Shown here: one piece after another, positions 1 to 14,058 of the stretch
How the letters are laid out: every line of letters starts with the position of its first letter
How positions within the stretch are numbered: position 1 is the first letter of the stretch
From: Vespa crabro
Lineage: Eukaryota > Arthropoda > Insecta > Hymenoptera > Vespidae
Direction: 5' to 3'
NCBI RefSeq assembly: GCF_910589235.1
Contig: NC_060972.1
Location: 3,073,899-3,137,898 of the forward strand
Length of the DNA stretch: 64,000 nt
Made by a program: the position numbers and the translations under genes
Notes under the pieces: generated by a model
Databases searched by the model: none
Told to the model about the DNA's origin: nothing
The model's input: only the letters and a program-made list of their open reading frames with translations

Positions 1-1430
1 ATTTATATCTATATAGATAATTCGAAAGGGAAAGGGAATTGCGATATCGAATCAATGAAATTATCGCATATAACAAATCAATGTCAATGTTAATGTCAGA
101 ATTGGTGTTACATTAGTGGTTTTATTCGATCGTACTCGTAAGCACGGTTGAGAGACAAAAGAGCCAAATGGAATGACAAGAGTGAATAGGTAGGAGAGAG
201 ATCGTATGAAATTTCAGCTTTATCCGAATTTCAATGGAGCTGTGTCGCCGCTTCTAGTCGGACTACATTTCAAATGTATTTGTAAGGCTTTTCTCAAGAG
301 GCAATCCCCTCGCAGCCATCGTTTCCATCGTGAATCATTAATACATACATTCAGTGAAATTTAGGAGAAGGTCTCTGACGGAGTTTAGGTATTAACATTA
401 AAATTATTTCTCGTATATGTGTCAATTTCTAATGAGCTTTCGAAAATAGTTTTTATTTTCAGAGACGTCATGTGAAAAAACGTCAAGAATACGTGTACGT
501 GTATATACGTGAAAGAAAGACAGAAAAATTTCAAATTGAACATCAACTGCACGTCAAGAAAAAAGAAAATAGGAATATAATTTGCCAAACTTCTAATATC
601 AAAAAATCATTTTCAAAATTACCCTAAGATAAAGAGAATAAACGATAAAATTTTCAAAGTTCATTTTGTACATGGATATAGTTTTTTGTGCGTTATATAT
701 TTTTACCTTGTACCAAGATTTATATTAATTTTTATTTGTTACGATACTTTTTAATAAATGATATCAGACTTTGATATTATTTACAAATTTATAAGGGCTT
801 AAATTAGGCACGCCCCAAGGTCTACGAATTAGGGAAATAAAATTAATAGAAAACATTATTTGGGAATGAGCGAATAAAAATGATGTTTCTCGCATCAATT
901 GATGATCGTAAGGGTGCGCATTGTTTTAAAGATATTTAAAAACGTTAGGGAGAAAGGCTCGGAATGATGCTCGTTTTTCTTTTGGAAAGCTTTCCTGTGC
1001 TTCAAATATCCCTACCTAAGAAAGTCTGTTATTTATTTATTTTCTTATGCTCGTTAGAAGGCTTTGCTTTTTCTTCTTCTCTTTTTTTTTTTTTTTTCTT
1101 TCCTTCGAAGGAATTCCCTTCTTCGTTCTTAATTTATTCACGCGATGCTAAGAAACGTATGAAAGAAAGAGAGAAGGTTCACTATCACTTTAAGAACATT
1201 GGAAAACGATTTCGATAAATCCTTTAGCGAAGGACGACGCGTCGCGACGGTTAAAAATGCAATAAACGTGGAAAACAATGGTGCTGAGAGAGAACGAATG
1301 GTATCGAAGAGACAATCGAAGTAAAACAATAAAGAGAATGTGTCTGATTGCGTGCAGATTGAGAAAAAGAGAGAGAGAGAGAGAGAGAAATAGAGAGATA
1401 GAGAGATAAAGATAGATAGATAGGTAGTAG

Positions 1431-1471
<41 letters not shown>

Positions 1472-2517
1472 ATATCATTTCGTTTAATACACTGTGATTT
1501 GGATCTGGCATGAAATAAATATAGTAATGAGAATCATTTATCGATTTGTATATCATAGTATTTAATTCTCTTCATCATACCACGTTTTATAATGATTTAT
1601 ACTAACAAATAATTCAGGCATAACTTCTGAACGATTTTGATGAGCAAGTTCTCATTTTAGAAATGAAGATTTAAACAAATAGTCATGGGATTTTTTAAAC
1701 TTTCTTATTATAAAAAATTATATTAACAATTTTTTTTTTTTTTTATTTTTCTATTTCAAAAAATCGTTGCAAACGTGCCTGAAGTAATAATGAAAGCGAG
1801 TGTGTTTGTATCGTCGAAATGAAAAGCAAAAATTCGCGGAACAAAAGCAATATTTGTTCGTTCGCGTTTCGTGATTTAAACAACAAGTAAATTCGCATCG
1901 ACTACGTGCAATGCTATCATTAGAGTCAGTGTTTATTCGTAAAGTTTTTGTTCTGTAGATTGTATTTATAAAATGCAGTACAGTTTCGCGAAATAAATTT
2001 AGTAACCATTCGTTAATGAATAATTACCGCGAATTAGAGTCAATGCATCACTGAAGAGAATCTCAACTAATGTCGATATCGATCTATCTCATTTTCAACC
2101 AACTACGAATTATCCAGCCTTAATTTCGACCTAAATTGCGGTCGAGTGTTTTGCAGCCATCGTAGAATTTCTTAAGTAGTAATTGAATTTTTAAGTCTCA
2201 TCGATTGCTCAATAATATCGAGGACGAAAGTGATGAGTTGTAATTAATTAATAGATTATTTTACTAACATTTGAACAATAGAACATACTTTTCGTTGACA
2301 TTTACAAAGATCATAAGATATGAACGTTATAAAATAAATTCAATTTAGTCTTTTGACAAACATAAATCGCGAACTCTCGAAGGGGTATAATTAAGAAATA
2401 AAATTATTTTATTAATATTTAAATGCTAATTCGATCAGTTAACGTTAAAACTTGAATTTTCTTTACACTCATATCATTCCATGAATTAGAGTAGAGTTTT
2501 TAAAGTAGTGTTCCGTT

Positions 2518-2635
2518 TAGCTCGTGGGTCTCCAGAAACAGCTACCTCCACGTGGTGAGACCTGGGTCGGTACTACTTGTGACAGATCGAAATCAAATTC
2601 GATTTGCAAGTATTACCGGGCGAATGGCTGCTTAA
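2518..2635. other. GC-richer patch with GGTCTC/GAGACC inverted repeat
   Basis: Within very AT-rich surroundings this stretch is noticeably GC-rich. GGTCTC (2527-2532) can pair with GAGACC (2557-2562), and the palindrome CCACGTGG (2548-2555, an E-box CACGTG) lies inside the loop. I compared it by eye with U1, U2, U4, U5, U6, U12, 5S and 7SL hallmarks and tRNA boxes and could not match any. It could be a regulatory element or a worn repeat. Confidence 0.25.
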
Positions 2636-2969
2636 ATATGATTTAACTATAGTTCAACTATAGTTTAATTAGAAACTTGGAAAAGTGTAAAAATTTTCAT
2701 AGAAATTAATTGATAATTTACAAACAATCTATCTTCAGAGTAATGTAATATCAATTAATAATATTAATATCGTAATATTTAAATATTATTTAAATATGAT
2801 GACACGTAGTGGAAGAAATAAAGACATTTTATAAAAGCTAAGAACAAAGTAGATCCCTTCGAATCGATATCTTTTTATTTTTTTCCATTTGGCTTTTACT
2901 TACCGATTACGGAAATGTGCTTTTTATGTACAGTTCCACGTGAAAGAACGATAAGAGATTATTAAGAAG

Positions 2970-3002
2970 TCGACAGTAGAATGATTATACTTCTACTGTC
3001 GA
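2970..3002. repeat. Perfect 12-bp inverted repeat (hairpin)
   Basis: TCGACAGTAGAA (2970-2981), a nine-base loop, then TTCTACTGTCGA (2991-3002). The stem is perfect and GC-balanced, unlike the many AT-only palindromes nearby. There is no T run of terminator type after it and no coding context. Confidence 0.7.
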
Positions 3003-5373
3003 GAGAATATCAATATAGCTAAGAAGAAATATCGAGAGAGAAAGAGAGAGAGAGAGTTTCATGCGATGCTTATTATTTACAAAGCCTCGGTATCGTTTTT
3101 TATATCCACAATACGTGCACATTAATGCGGGTACCTTGGTTTCGAACAGCTTTCACCATTGTTTCGAGATGCATCGAGTCGATCGATTCTGGACTAGTAA
3201 ATATCGACGAAAAACATTTGTTGCAAAGAGAAACAAAAATTGCTCAATTTCTGGGACATACTATCGTCTATTGCCTTTTCTATCTCTTTTTTTCTTTCTC
3301 TTCTTTCTTTCTTTTTTCTTTTTTCTCTTTTCGCTTTTGTTCTTTTTTTTTTCTCTTTTTTTTCTCTCTCTCTCTCTCTCTCTTTTTTTTTCTTCCTTTC
3401 TTTTAGCATAGTATAAAATATCGAACGAATCTCTCATCCAAAATGTCAATGGTGTTTTAATATTCGTTTGTATTCTCATATCGTTAATGATCTCGACGAT
3501 TTTCCTTTAATATTCGTCACCCATGAATAGAAAAACAATTCTTAATGCGACGACGAATAAATCGATTCTATCTCTCGATTATTTCTCTACAATATAAATA
3601 ATAAGATCGTTATTGCAATACTGAGAATTTGCTCGAGCTCATAAAACTTTTATTGACGTTACCTCAATAATTTTTAATAAAGAAGAAACAAAAAAGAAAA
3701 GAAAAGAAAAGAAAAGAAAAAAAAGAAAAAAAGGAAAATAAAAAATGATAAACACCAACGTACAATTTATTGGTACACGTAATACTATAGAAATGTTTCT
3801 AGAACGCAATGAATAAGTATCGCCAAGTTACGGCAAAGTGTGGTAGAAGAAACAACGAATAGAATGGCGAATAGAAATGAGGAAGAATAGAAATGGCATG
3901 TGAAATGAGAAAGAGTGAAATGTTATATACGAGCAAAGGGAATAGAGTGACAAAATGTTCGCTATGTAAAATGTGAAACGTGAATAAGTGAACACGAGTT
4001 CTCGGCGATAAGAATTTCTCTAAAAAGAAGTTTGAATCGATATCTTACGGTTATCGACTAGTATAGCTTTACTTGTCAAAGACATTCTTTTTCTTTTTGC
4101 CTTTCTGTTTCTCTTTCTCTTTCTCTCTCTTTTTCTTCCTTTTATATGCAACGGGAAAATCATTTTTTAAGGATAAAAATTAGAAAGAATAAAAACTCAT
4201 TAATCTTTATTAACGTTAAATCTCATAGTTAACAAGAAAGATATATTGTTTAGTTTTTTTTTCGAAGATATGATTTGTTTAAATTCTGCTTAGAGATCGA
4301 ATATCATTTAACAGATTCGAATGAAGGGAATCTCATTAATAATTTACTCATCAAAATTCTTTAATTTTATTGACGATAAGTATTAGTAAATTCGATATAA
4401 ATCGTTTATTTGAGAATCAGAGAAAAATAAATAGATCTTGGCTTTTATAATAAAATTTTATGGTATACAAATTAAAATTGATTCGAAGTATGGATTTGGT
4501 TTATTGACTCACGCCATATATCGTTGATGAAATCTCATATTTTTACGAGGATATTTCCGATTCGGTTAATTCGATTTTATTCCATTTTATTCGTTTATTT
4601 ATCCAGGAGAAGAAAATTCACACGTGAAAAGTATCATTTGCGAGGCTTTGCTAACGGGTTTGTTTATATCATAATGCGATCGGTAGACGATATTTCGTTT
4701 CACGTGCTCGAGCTTACCATTATTTACCGTATATGGGTATATAGTATATGAAAAATAAAAAAGAAAAGAAAAAAAAAATTACATTAATTTTTCAAGTGGC
4801 AATTATCTATATCGTATACATATCGTGGTTGTTTCTGTCACTGGTATCGCCGCTGTTATACTCTGCTTTCTCTTGAAAATCGATTTAAATTAATTACCCG
4901 TTAGTAAAACAGCACGTTGAAAATAAACTGTTTCACACGTAACGTGGGACAATTAATGGTCAAAAATGACACATCGAATTACTAAAAAGTTCTTCAATGT
5001 TTCTCTTTCATATATGTTCGATTGATAAAAATAAAGTATTATTTAAATAAAAAATATGATGACAATGTTTTGCGTTCCCTGTCAAAGATATGTACGATTT
5101 TTTCTAATAAGATAAAAATGAAAATAAAGATAGTACATGTAAGATCATATTTTCCAATAAAAGATGTTATCCAACATCATTTCTGATATTTTCGTCACGT
5201 ACGTCCAGTCGTTTTTTTCAAGTCACGTACTCGTATATCTTATATCATTTTATTTTCTTCACGAAATTAATCCTTACAATTAATTTATATACGAAAGTTA
5301 TATACTCCCAGTTTTATCTCATATGTAGAATATTATTGATAATTACAAACTGAATTAAAGATGATTAAAATAA

Positions 5374-5416
<43 letters not shown>

Positions 5417-6074
5417 TCATTAAAAAACATTTATCAGTGACCAGGAGTAAGTTGTCACAAAGATAGAAATTTGCATAAAGTAAAGAAAATCAGTAGGAAA
5501 TGAGAGAGACAGAAACAAAAATGCAACGAAATGTCATTCGAATGTTGCTTGATAAATGTGATTCGATATTTGCATTTTGTTGACGAAGAGATAAACACAA
5601 TTTAGGAGGAGAATTTATGTGTTCTATCTAAGTATGAATAAGAAAGAGAAAGAAAAAAAACAAAGAAAGAGAAAGGCAAATAGAAAAAGAAAGAAAGATA
5701 TATATGTATATATATTGTTATAATAACTTTTTATTATAATAAATTTTTTACTTATGAATCAGCTCATTAAGCTTTACAATATTATTTATATATATATATA
5801 TATATTTTTTTTTTTCTTTATAATGCAACAAAAATAAAGATATAAAGGATTAAATAATCTCATTGTTTTCGAATTTAAGAGTAATATTTATTTGAGGATA
5901 ATTCGAAAGTTCAAAAGGTCTGTTGCGATGCAATGACGAGGCAAAACAAACTCGAAGAGTTTATATTCTTATAATGCATTATTAAAGTTATAGAGTCCAC
6001 ATGAGATTATATCATTTTCACATGAGCTAAGATTTAAAACGTCGAAAATTATAGTTTCAAGATTTAAAATGAAC

Positions 6075-6112
6075 TCATGATTTTAATTCATGATTTTAAT
6101 TCATGATTTTAA
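6075..6112. repeat. 13-bp tandem repeat, three copies
   Basis: The unit TCATGATTTTAAT occurs three times nearly perfectly in an intron-like region. Confidence 0.8.
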
Positions 6113-6265
6113 CTCACATTGCACGTATACGTATTATAAATAAATATTGACGCCTTCGAAGAAAATAAGTTTTCGTGGAATTTACGATTTATGGTATTAT
6201 TAAGAAGTAACTAATATTTAATTTAAGTAATTTTTTTTCCATGTGTATATAATTTTTAAAATTCG

Positions 6266-6301
<36 letters not shown>

Positions 6302-6906
6302 AAAAAACACGAGATTTTGTTTTTATGATGTAATAAAAATCTTTCAACGATTCATGGTATGTCGTTTTCGAGTATGTATTCTAAGAATAATTAATATTAA
6401 ACTGGACAAGATTTTCTTCCAGTCTTCCTTTCTTTTTTCTTTCTTTTTCTTTTTTTTTTTCCCCTTACACATATCCATAATTTTTCTTATTGTTTATATC
6501 ATCTTATTATAGAAAAAAGTAATATATTTAAATCGCGTGTTTTACGAAATTCCTCAGTTTCAAGTAACCTTCGCATATTACATCCGGCAATTTTTAAACA
6601 TCCGACTTAGAACGATCAATCTTTTAACGGAATAGAAAAGACAGATTATTAGTATTGCCGAGTACTCTAGTAGACCAAATAAGCAGGATAACGTTAAATT
6701 CGTGATCGTAAAGTGCTCGCGTGTCGCTTCAAATACTTAGAAAGGAATCGCTATTCTTTATTACCATTCTGCATTTTATTTCGTGCTCTATACTAGTCTG
6801 CTACAATATTTCATCTACCTCGCAATAACTTCCTCCTTATCAAGGCTGTATTCAACTTTTTATAGATGAAACTATATTATATTTTACCTTGTGAATATCC
6901 TGCTAA

Positions 6907-6958
<52 letters not shown>

Positions 6959-7102
6959 TAGATAATTGAAGAGAATTTAGTATTTTTGATAAAAGTGATT
7001 TTATAGTGTAATTTTTTTAAATTTACTATCTTAGAACTATAAATTTTCATTAAGAAATACAGCTATTTTTTAGGTCCCATTTAAATAAATATTCCATCTT
7101 GC

Positions 7103-7140
<38 letters not shown>

Positions 7141-8276
7141 TGAAAATAATGTATTTCCCTTCTGGAAATTTAATTATGAGCTTCAGGTTAAATTAATGGT
7201 CGGCGATAAGTGTAAATGAGATAGAGCGAAGTTTGAATTTGTTCCCGCATTTCTATGAGTTCTGTAAACTAAATTTTCTCATCGAAGATGCATCGGAAGG
7301 TTCACAACGACTAGGAACAGATGTCCATTCCTACGATCGATAGTTTCTGTTTGCGACAGGCAATTCAATGTGGTTTCGAAATTCTTCGACCTTTCGTCAA
7401 CGTAGACGCGATCGACGCGCGTGAAAATGAGAGAAAGAGAGAAAGAAGAAGGGAAAACGATGGATGACCATTGAAATTTTTTTCTTTTCTTTCCTTTTTT
7501 CTTTTTTTTTTTTGTCTTTTTTTTTTTAATAATCAATTTGTCAGATAAACCAAATACAGTGCGAATAACGATACGAATACTTGCATTGCATTTCTTTATA
7601 TTACATTATATTGTAATGTATACAAATTTCAATTCGATAAAATTACGATGGGAAATTTGAATTTATTTATTTTAAATATGTTTACTCTGGATAGTACAAT
7701 TTATTCGAACAGATTAATCCTGGATATTATCAGGAATATTGCAACATTGATCAAATTGATTTCATATGTAACGGATATGCAAGATAATATTTTCTCTAAT
7801 TTTTCAATTCATTTTGTTACATTTATCGATTATTCTGTTCGCTCGAGTATTGATTTTCAGACTTTTGTAGAAAAGAGAAAAAGGACGTAAAAAAAAGGAA
7901 CAAAATGCAAAGAAAGAAAAAATGATAAATGAAAAAGATGTCACTAGTATCATTGATTCGGTTTTGATTCCTTTTTTTTTTTTTTTATGCCGAATGCGTG
8001 CTAATTTATGAACTTGTAGAAGGAAATATGAAAAAGTAACGATCACGCTATTCTTCAATGTTCCCTTGACGCGTGAATTTTGTACGGATGAAATGAATTC
8101 GAATCGTAAATTCATTTATTTAACGCCATGGTGAGTTAAAAAAAAGAAAAAAAGAAAAAAAAAAAAGAAAAATTCATTTCTCGTCGTCGACACTGAACAC
8201 GTCTAAAAATTTACGATAAATAAATTTCGTCGCAAACGTGTCAAAAGTATTTCTAACTTTACTCCGTGGTATTTTT

Positions 8277-8473
8277 GCTTTTTTTCTTCTTTTCATTTTT
8301 TTCTCTTTTTTTTCTTTTTCTTCTTTCTTTTTTTTTCTTTTTTCCTTTCTTTTTCTTTTCTTTTTTTCCTTTCTTTTTTTTTCTTTTTTTCCTTTTTTTT
8401 CCCTTTCTTTTTCTCATTTTTTTCCCTTTCTTTTTCTCTTTCTCTCGCCCCCTCTTTCTCACCGTCTTTCTCA

Positions 8474-8516
<43 letters not shown>

Positions 8517-8550
8517 CCTCTCTCTTTCTCTCTCCCTCTCTCTCTCTCTT
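8277..8550. repeat. Long polypyrimidine tract (~275 bp)
   Basis: The plus strand is almost entirely T and C: T-rich with CTTT and CCTTT blocks, grading into (CT)n near 8478-8550. It generates overlapping open frames of F/L/S on one strand and K/E/R on the other, which are composition artefacts and not genes. Confidence 0.9.
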
Positions 8551-8877
8551 GACATGGTTTCTTGTTTTATTCACACTAAAATTCAACAATACACGTTCTC
8601 GAATCCATTTGTTGAGAGAATCAATTTAAATGAATCTTCTGGAAAATAATTCGTTGCTCTATGTCGAACGATTCATTCATTTTGAGTTTAAAACAATATG
8701 CTACGTGCACTGAAATGAGTATTCCTCTCGACTGATTTTGCTTCGCAACCTGAAACGAGGAATATTTCATGTGTATCCAACTGATATTTTGCTATTATTA
8801 TATTAGATGTATAAATTAATCGTCACTGGCGTACGATTTTCTTTTGCCATTGGTTCTATTATTTATTCCTTTATTCG

Positions 8878-8910
<33 letters not shown>

Positions 8911-9038
8911 AATCATCGTGATTTTTATTTACTCATATTTATTGTTTCGAATAGGAGTAATGATTGATTGAGTTAAAACAGAAATTATCTCAAAAAGAAA
9001 AGTGAGATGCAGAGAGATGCAACTAAATTCATATATAT

Positions 9039-9210
9039 ATATAGGATGAGCTAAAGCTTCTTAAATGATTTTAAAACTGAATCATTCTTTTTAAGCTTAC
9101 AGTTAGACTTCTAGCTTTACAATCTGTAAAAAAAATTATCTCGAATAGTATTTGATTTTTTTTGTTTTTGTTTTCAAATCACCTAAGAACTTTTGGACCT
9201 CATTCTATAT
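9039..9210. mobile_element. Short non-autonomous TIR element (MITE-like)
   Basis: The left end ATATAGGATGAGCTAAAGC and the inverted right end ATATAGAATGAGGTCC align imperfectly over about 40 bases. The shared inner stretch is [C/G]TTCTTA[A/G][A/G]TGATTT. Length is about 170 bp with no coding capacity. TA flanks suit a Tc1/mariner-type target, though the left end runs into a (TA)n repeat, which blurs the boundary. Confidence 0.55.
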
Positions 9211-10910
9211 TTTGATTTCGACACGTCAACTCGAGATTATCGATAAAAAAAAAAAAATCTGCACCAGATAGTATTGTAATTAATTTGATTATTAAATAAA
9301 TTATTTATTGCCATAAATTAATCAGATAACTGTAACGTAAAGTAAAATGACAGATATATCCCAAGTATCTTGTTTTGTTTAATGAAAGAATAATACTCTC
9401 TTTCTATTGATATATGAAATTGAAATTATTTTTGACAGTGCAAGCAGAATAGTGTTAACATTTCAAACAGTGAAATTCCCTTCGAGAAACGTTAATCGCA
9501 TCCTGTCGTGGCAACTCTCAATAAAAAGGGCAAAGTCCTGTCGTCTATTTTCCACCATCGTGGTAAACCTTGAGGGTTGGATTAATAAAATGGAATGAAG
9601 TTTCCCTGCGGTACCATCTTGAAATGTTCTCGCGTATTTCATGAGAATTTCTACTAATACTTTGTCTGTGAAATTTTTCGGCCATTTCGTACATTGTAAA
9701 ACTAGAATTTTTGTAAACTACGTAGTTATATTATATAGTATAAATTTTAGAAAACAAATTCTTATTTGTTACTTTCACGATATTTTCAATGGAATATGAG
9801 GAATGATAAAAAATTTATTTTGTTGGAAATTTCAGAATCATCTTTTCGTACGAGTCTTTTCATTCATGAATGTATAAATGAAATAAAAATTTTTCCAATA
9901 TTCTTTAGTTAGTCATATATAGTTTCATGATTCTTATCATTTAAATTATATAATTCATATCAATTATTCATAGCTATTATATTATATTATATTATATTAT
10001 ATAGCAGGAAATTATAGCTGTATAAATTATGAGATCGTTGTTATTGACAATCTGTTGATTTTCAAGAATTCCAGGCTCGTCGTTCGCGAGTCAGCAAAAA
10101 TGCTGGATTTTATAAAATCACAGAAGACGGATCGTCGAGGGTTTCTTCAAGAATGTATCAAACGCGAACATTCTTCGAGATAGCACGTTCGAATTGAAAT
10201 ATATCCATGTTTTGATCTCACGGAGTTTCTTTCTATCTGAGTTTATAACTTTCTCAAAATCAGAATATTCTCAGTTAAATTTGAAATAGCAAAGACAGAA
10301 TATAATATTCTGTCGATATGTGAAAGAATTTTCTATGATAGTACTTTCGATATTTATAAGTAATTTAAAATCGATGAACTATTTTTATATTAAAATATTA
10401 AGAATTCATATCGTATTTAATAAAAATAACGTTCGTTATAAAAACTTTTGATAATCCAATATATATTTGGTCACTAATTATAACTCAATTATTCAGTCAA
10501 CTTAATGAATAATTAATTCCCATTGAAAGTCAAAGTTTTAGGTTATTCGCCGTGTACGTCGATTAATATTCAGTTGTACCTGCGGAATACACTAGTGATC
10601 TTTATTTATGATCCTATTTCATGAAGAAACAGACTCAAAAGTTTTCGGGATCCAAGTTCGCATATCGTTCAGATTAAAGTGTTTTAATTAGTAGGACGAT
10701 GGTTTAATTTTGCCGTTGGTTCGGTTTGGTTGGTTTCTTCTTCGAAGTTAAAATAAAATTGCAAAACGTTCCTGTGCTCTATAAATGTATAAAGAGATTA
10801 TAGCAGAAAGGTTCAACTTGCATGTATATGTAGGCACATGTTCTTCGTTGAATACGAGTTTGGTCAGATCTACCGGCTTATATGGCTTAGAATCGAGCAC
10901 GTATTTATAA

Positions 10911-10913
<3 letters not shown>

Positions 10914-10957
<44 letters not shown>
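10914..10957. repeat. (GA)n microsatellite
   Basis: Uninterrupted GA dinucleotides followed by a degenerate purine tail. Confidence 0.95.
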
Positions 10958-10961
<4 letters not shown>

Positions 10962-11396
10962 GAGAAAGAGGAAAAAGATAGCTAATGTATTTTCTACCAC
11001 CGAAAACTTAATGGAATAAAATCCTATAATCAATTGTATGAAATTCTACTTCCACAATAACAATGCAACTTTGTTTTCATTCTATTTTTACAATAATATT
11101 AAACGAGTAATAAGAAATTTCATTAATTCATTCACGTATCTACTTATTTTCAATATATCGTTTATATTTAAATCATAATGATGCAATTAATATTTATATT
11201 TTCTTTTCAATATTTCTAATTACATTATTCAATGTCCAATTTATTTAAATTTTAAATTATTATTTGAATTTCTTCATTATTCGAGATTATTAGATGAAGT
11301 TTTAAGATCGACAAATAATCAAAAGAAAATGGAACTCTGCTTGAAAGCAATAATCTAATCCCCTGATCTTTGTTTTTAATGATTATTAGTTCTAGT

Positions 11397-11397
<1 letters not shown>

Positions 11398-11441
<44 letters not shown>
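11398..11441. repeat. (GA)n microsatellite
   Basis: Uninterrupted GA repeats grading into AAAGAG units to about 11480. Confidence 0.95.
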
Positions 11442-11447
<6 letters not shown>

Positions 11448-14025
11448 AGAGAGAAAGAGAAAGAGAGAAAGAGAAAGAGAACAAATTTGTTGCTTTTATA
11501 CCATTGAAACTCTCGAGCAACTTTCGATATCATTTCGTTTCCAATTATGAGTGGAATGAACATCCCCCAAGAAAATCTTATTTCGATAGTATTTCGAGAA
11601 ATTCAACATCGTTTGATTCGTTCATAAGTAGTAGGTGGATCCATCTTTGTGAATATGATAGGATCAGTGATGTTGATAGTTCGTATTAAAATTTGTATTC
11701 GTAGTGACTGAAGTATAGTAACCCTTTCTCTGTAATCTTGCAAGATTATACTTTGCAAAGCACAAACGAGATAAAACGAAATGAAATCGACTTTCGGTCG
11801 TTAAATTTTAAATTTTGCATTAACCACTCGACATTCTTATCTTTTTATCTTCTTCTTTTTTTTTTCTTTTTTTTTTTTTTTTACTTTCAGTTAAGTACCT
11901 TTGAATTTCATAGTTTTTTTGAGTACCTACTCTCGACCATTTTTTTTTTTATTTCTTCCTCCTTTTTTTCTTTTTCTTTTTCTTTTTTCTTTTTTCTTTT
12001 TTTTTTCTTTCTTAATGTTTTCAGACGCTCGACGAAAGTCAAGTCGAATTTACTCGGAATATATTTTTAAATACTTACTAATTTGTTCCTTTTCAAGTGT
12101 CATACTTGATATTTTTTTTACAAGCATAAGTATCTCTCGGAATATCCCGTGGTATTGTATTTGTGAAGCTCAACAAATTTATTTTGTGACTGTGAAAGAG
12201 AACTTTTGAGTGGCAGTACGCTTAACTTTTTAAAACTAAGAAAGGTATCGCTAATTCTTAAGTAACGTCGAGTTCATGCTCCTCAAATGGAAAAGGGCAA
12301 AATAAAGATCTTCCGATGGTTCCATCAATCAAATATCTTTGTCCTTTTCGTTTTGTTTTTTTTTAACTCATTTCAAAAGTTAACAAAACATTTTCTCTCC
12401 TTTTATTCATATCTCTTGATTTCTACTATAGTAAATAATACTATATAACGCGTAATAAGATTATATTAATAGTTGGATTCGAGAATCGATTTTTGTCGTT
12501 ACGTAAGATCGTTTCGTAATTATCAATTTTTCTTTCTTCTTCAATTTTAATTTTATTAAAAATTTATCCAGGTTTTATAAGTGAAAAGGGAACGATAAAG
12601 GAAAAAAAAAAAAAGAAAAAAAAAGAAGAAAAGAAAGAAAAAATAATGCGATATGAAGAAACTCGAGAAACAAAAATTATTTTAATAAGAAACATTTATT
12701 ACTAGGGTTTATATAATTTTAGTTAGAAATTAGAAGATTTCGTTTGCAACAGCTTTGTACGTGCTCGATAGATCGTACGTTTTCAACGTATCGTGTGGTA
12801 ATACGCATGAATTGCAACTTTCCGTGAGAATCAATCGGACTATTGCGCACGTAGACAGTACGTAGCTAGTATACCGTTTGTTATACACATCTATCGTTCG
12901 AGCTCTCACGTTTGTCCGCAACCCAAAGCCCATCCTTTGATCGTAAGCGGTTGGAGATTCAAGCCCCGCATCGTGCCATTCGGCGTAATAATCGTATCTA
13001 TTACTTTTTATTTTTTTTACACGTTGAAAAAGGATTACAGAGAGTTCTCTTTCAAAGTTGTTACTTTTTCTTATCCGAACGATTAATCAAAATACTATCA
13101 TATTGATAGGACCATTCGAGTGTCTTCCTTTCTTTTTGTTCTTTTTTTTTCCTTTTTTTGTTCTTTTTTTTTCCTTTTTTTGTTCTTTTTTTTTTTTTTG
13201 TTTTTTAAGTTACGAAAATATACAGAAATAAGTCGATATAATTTTTAACCTTTTTATATATGAGATTTTGATAATTTCCGAGAAAGTTAAAAAGATTCTA
13301 ATTTCTTTTCTCGAGTTAAATATAAATTTTGCCTTTTTCATTTGTCCATTTTATTCAATTTTTCATGTTGGTTTATAATGGATCAATAAGAAAAAACTTC
13401 GCGAAAATGATACAATAAAAATTTTTCATTTAATAATATAATAAATTAAAAACTTGGCTAAGTAATATTATAGATTGATAAGTTAAAGTTAATGTTAACG
13501 TTATGAATTTATTTATCAATATTTGGATATATTTTTTTAAGCATGATATATGCTGATATATGTGAAAACCCAAAGAGATAAAAATATCGGTTGAAAAGAC
13601 GACGTGAACGTAAGTTTCCAGAGAACACGAAGAAGGAGACTAGAATCAAGAAGAAGAAGAAGAAAAAAAAAAGAAAGAAAGAAAGAAAGAAAGAAAGCAA
13701 AAAAAGGAAGGAAAAAAAAATATACTTCGTGTTTGACAAATGATCTGTATATAAGTACATGGAGGAATATGAAATATGTTTCCACGATATCGACAAGTTA
13801 CGTGTTTTAAAGACGGATTAATCAAACTGCACTCGGTGTGATTAATGTTATACGTAAGAGATTTTAAAAAAATTCCCATGGTAAAAAGTTAAATAATATC
13901 GGTTGTTTAAATTTGTTTTTTTTTTTTATAATAGATGATTTTAAATTCGTGGTTTGCTCCGTGATCGGATGAAAGGGAAAAAAGAGAAAAAAGAGAGAAA
14001 GAGAGATAAAGAGGGAGAGAGAGAG

Positions 14026-14058
<33 letters not shown>

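Larger units (their letters stand above)
1..9038. other. Intron-like DNA, no gene recognised
   Basis: Lies downstream of both receptor first exons on their strand and so is probably intron. It holds a GA/GATA/TA tract (1366-1471), polypyrimidine (3276-3404), AAAAG-rich (3686-3735), (TA)n (5377-5412, 6912-6955, 7105-7138), a 51-base T run near 6265-6300 with breaks, a 13-bp tandem triplication (6075-6112) and a long pyrimidine tract (8277-8550). All open frames are low-complexity or short. No mGluR exon motif was recognised. Confidence 0.5.

Noticed and set aside
2518..2635. snRNA, tRNA-derived SINE or 7SL gene
   Set aside because: Hallmark sequences of U1-U6, U11/U12, 5S and 7SL were not found. 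The A-box-like TAGCTCGTGGG lacks a proper B box at the expected distance.
8238..8649. Several overlapping frames over 100 codons on both strands
   Set aside because: All are products of one pyrimidine tract; they read as F/L/S or K/E/R only.
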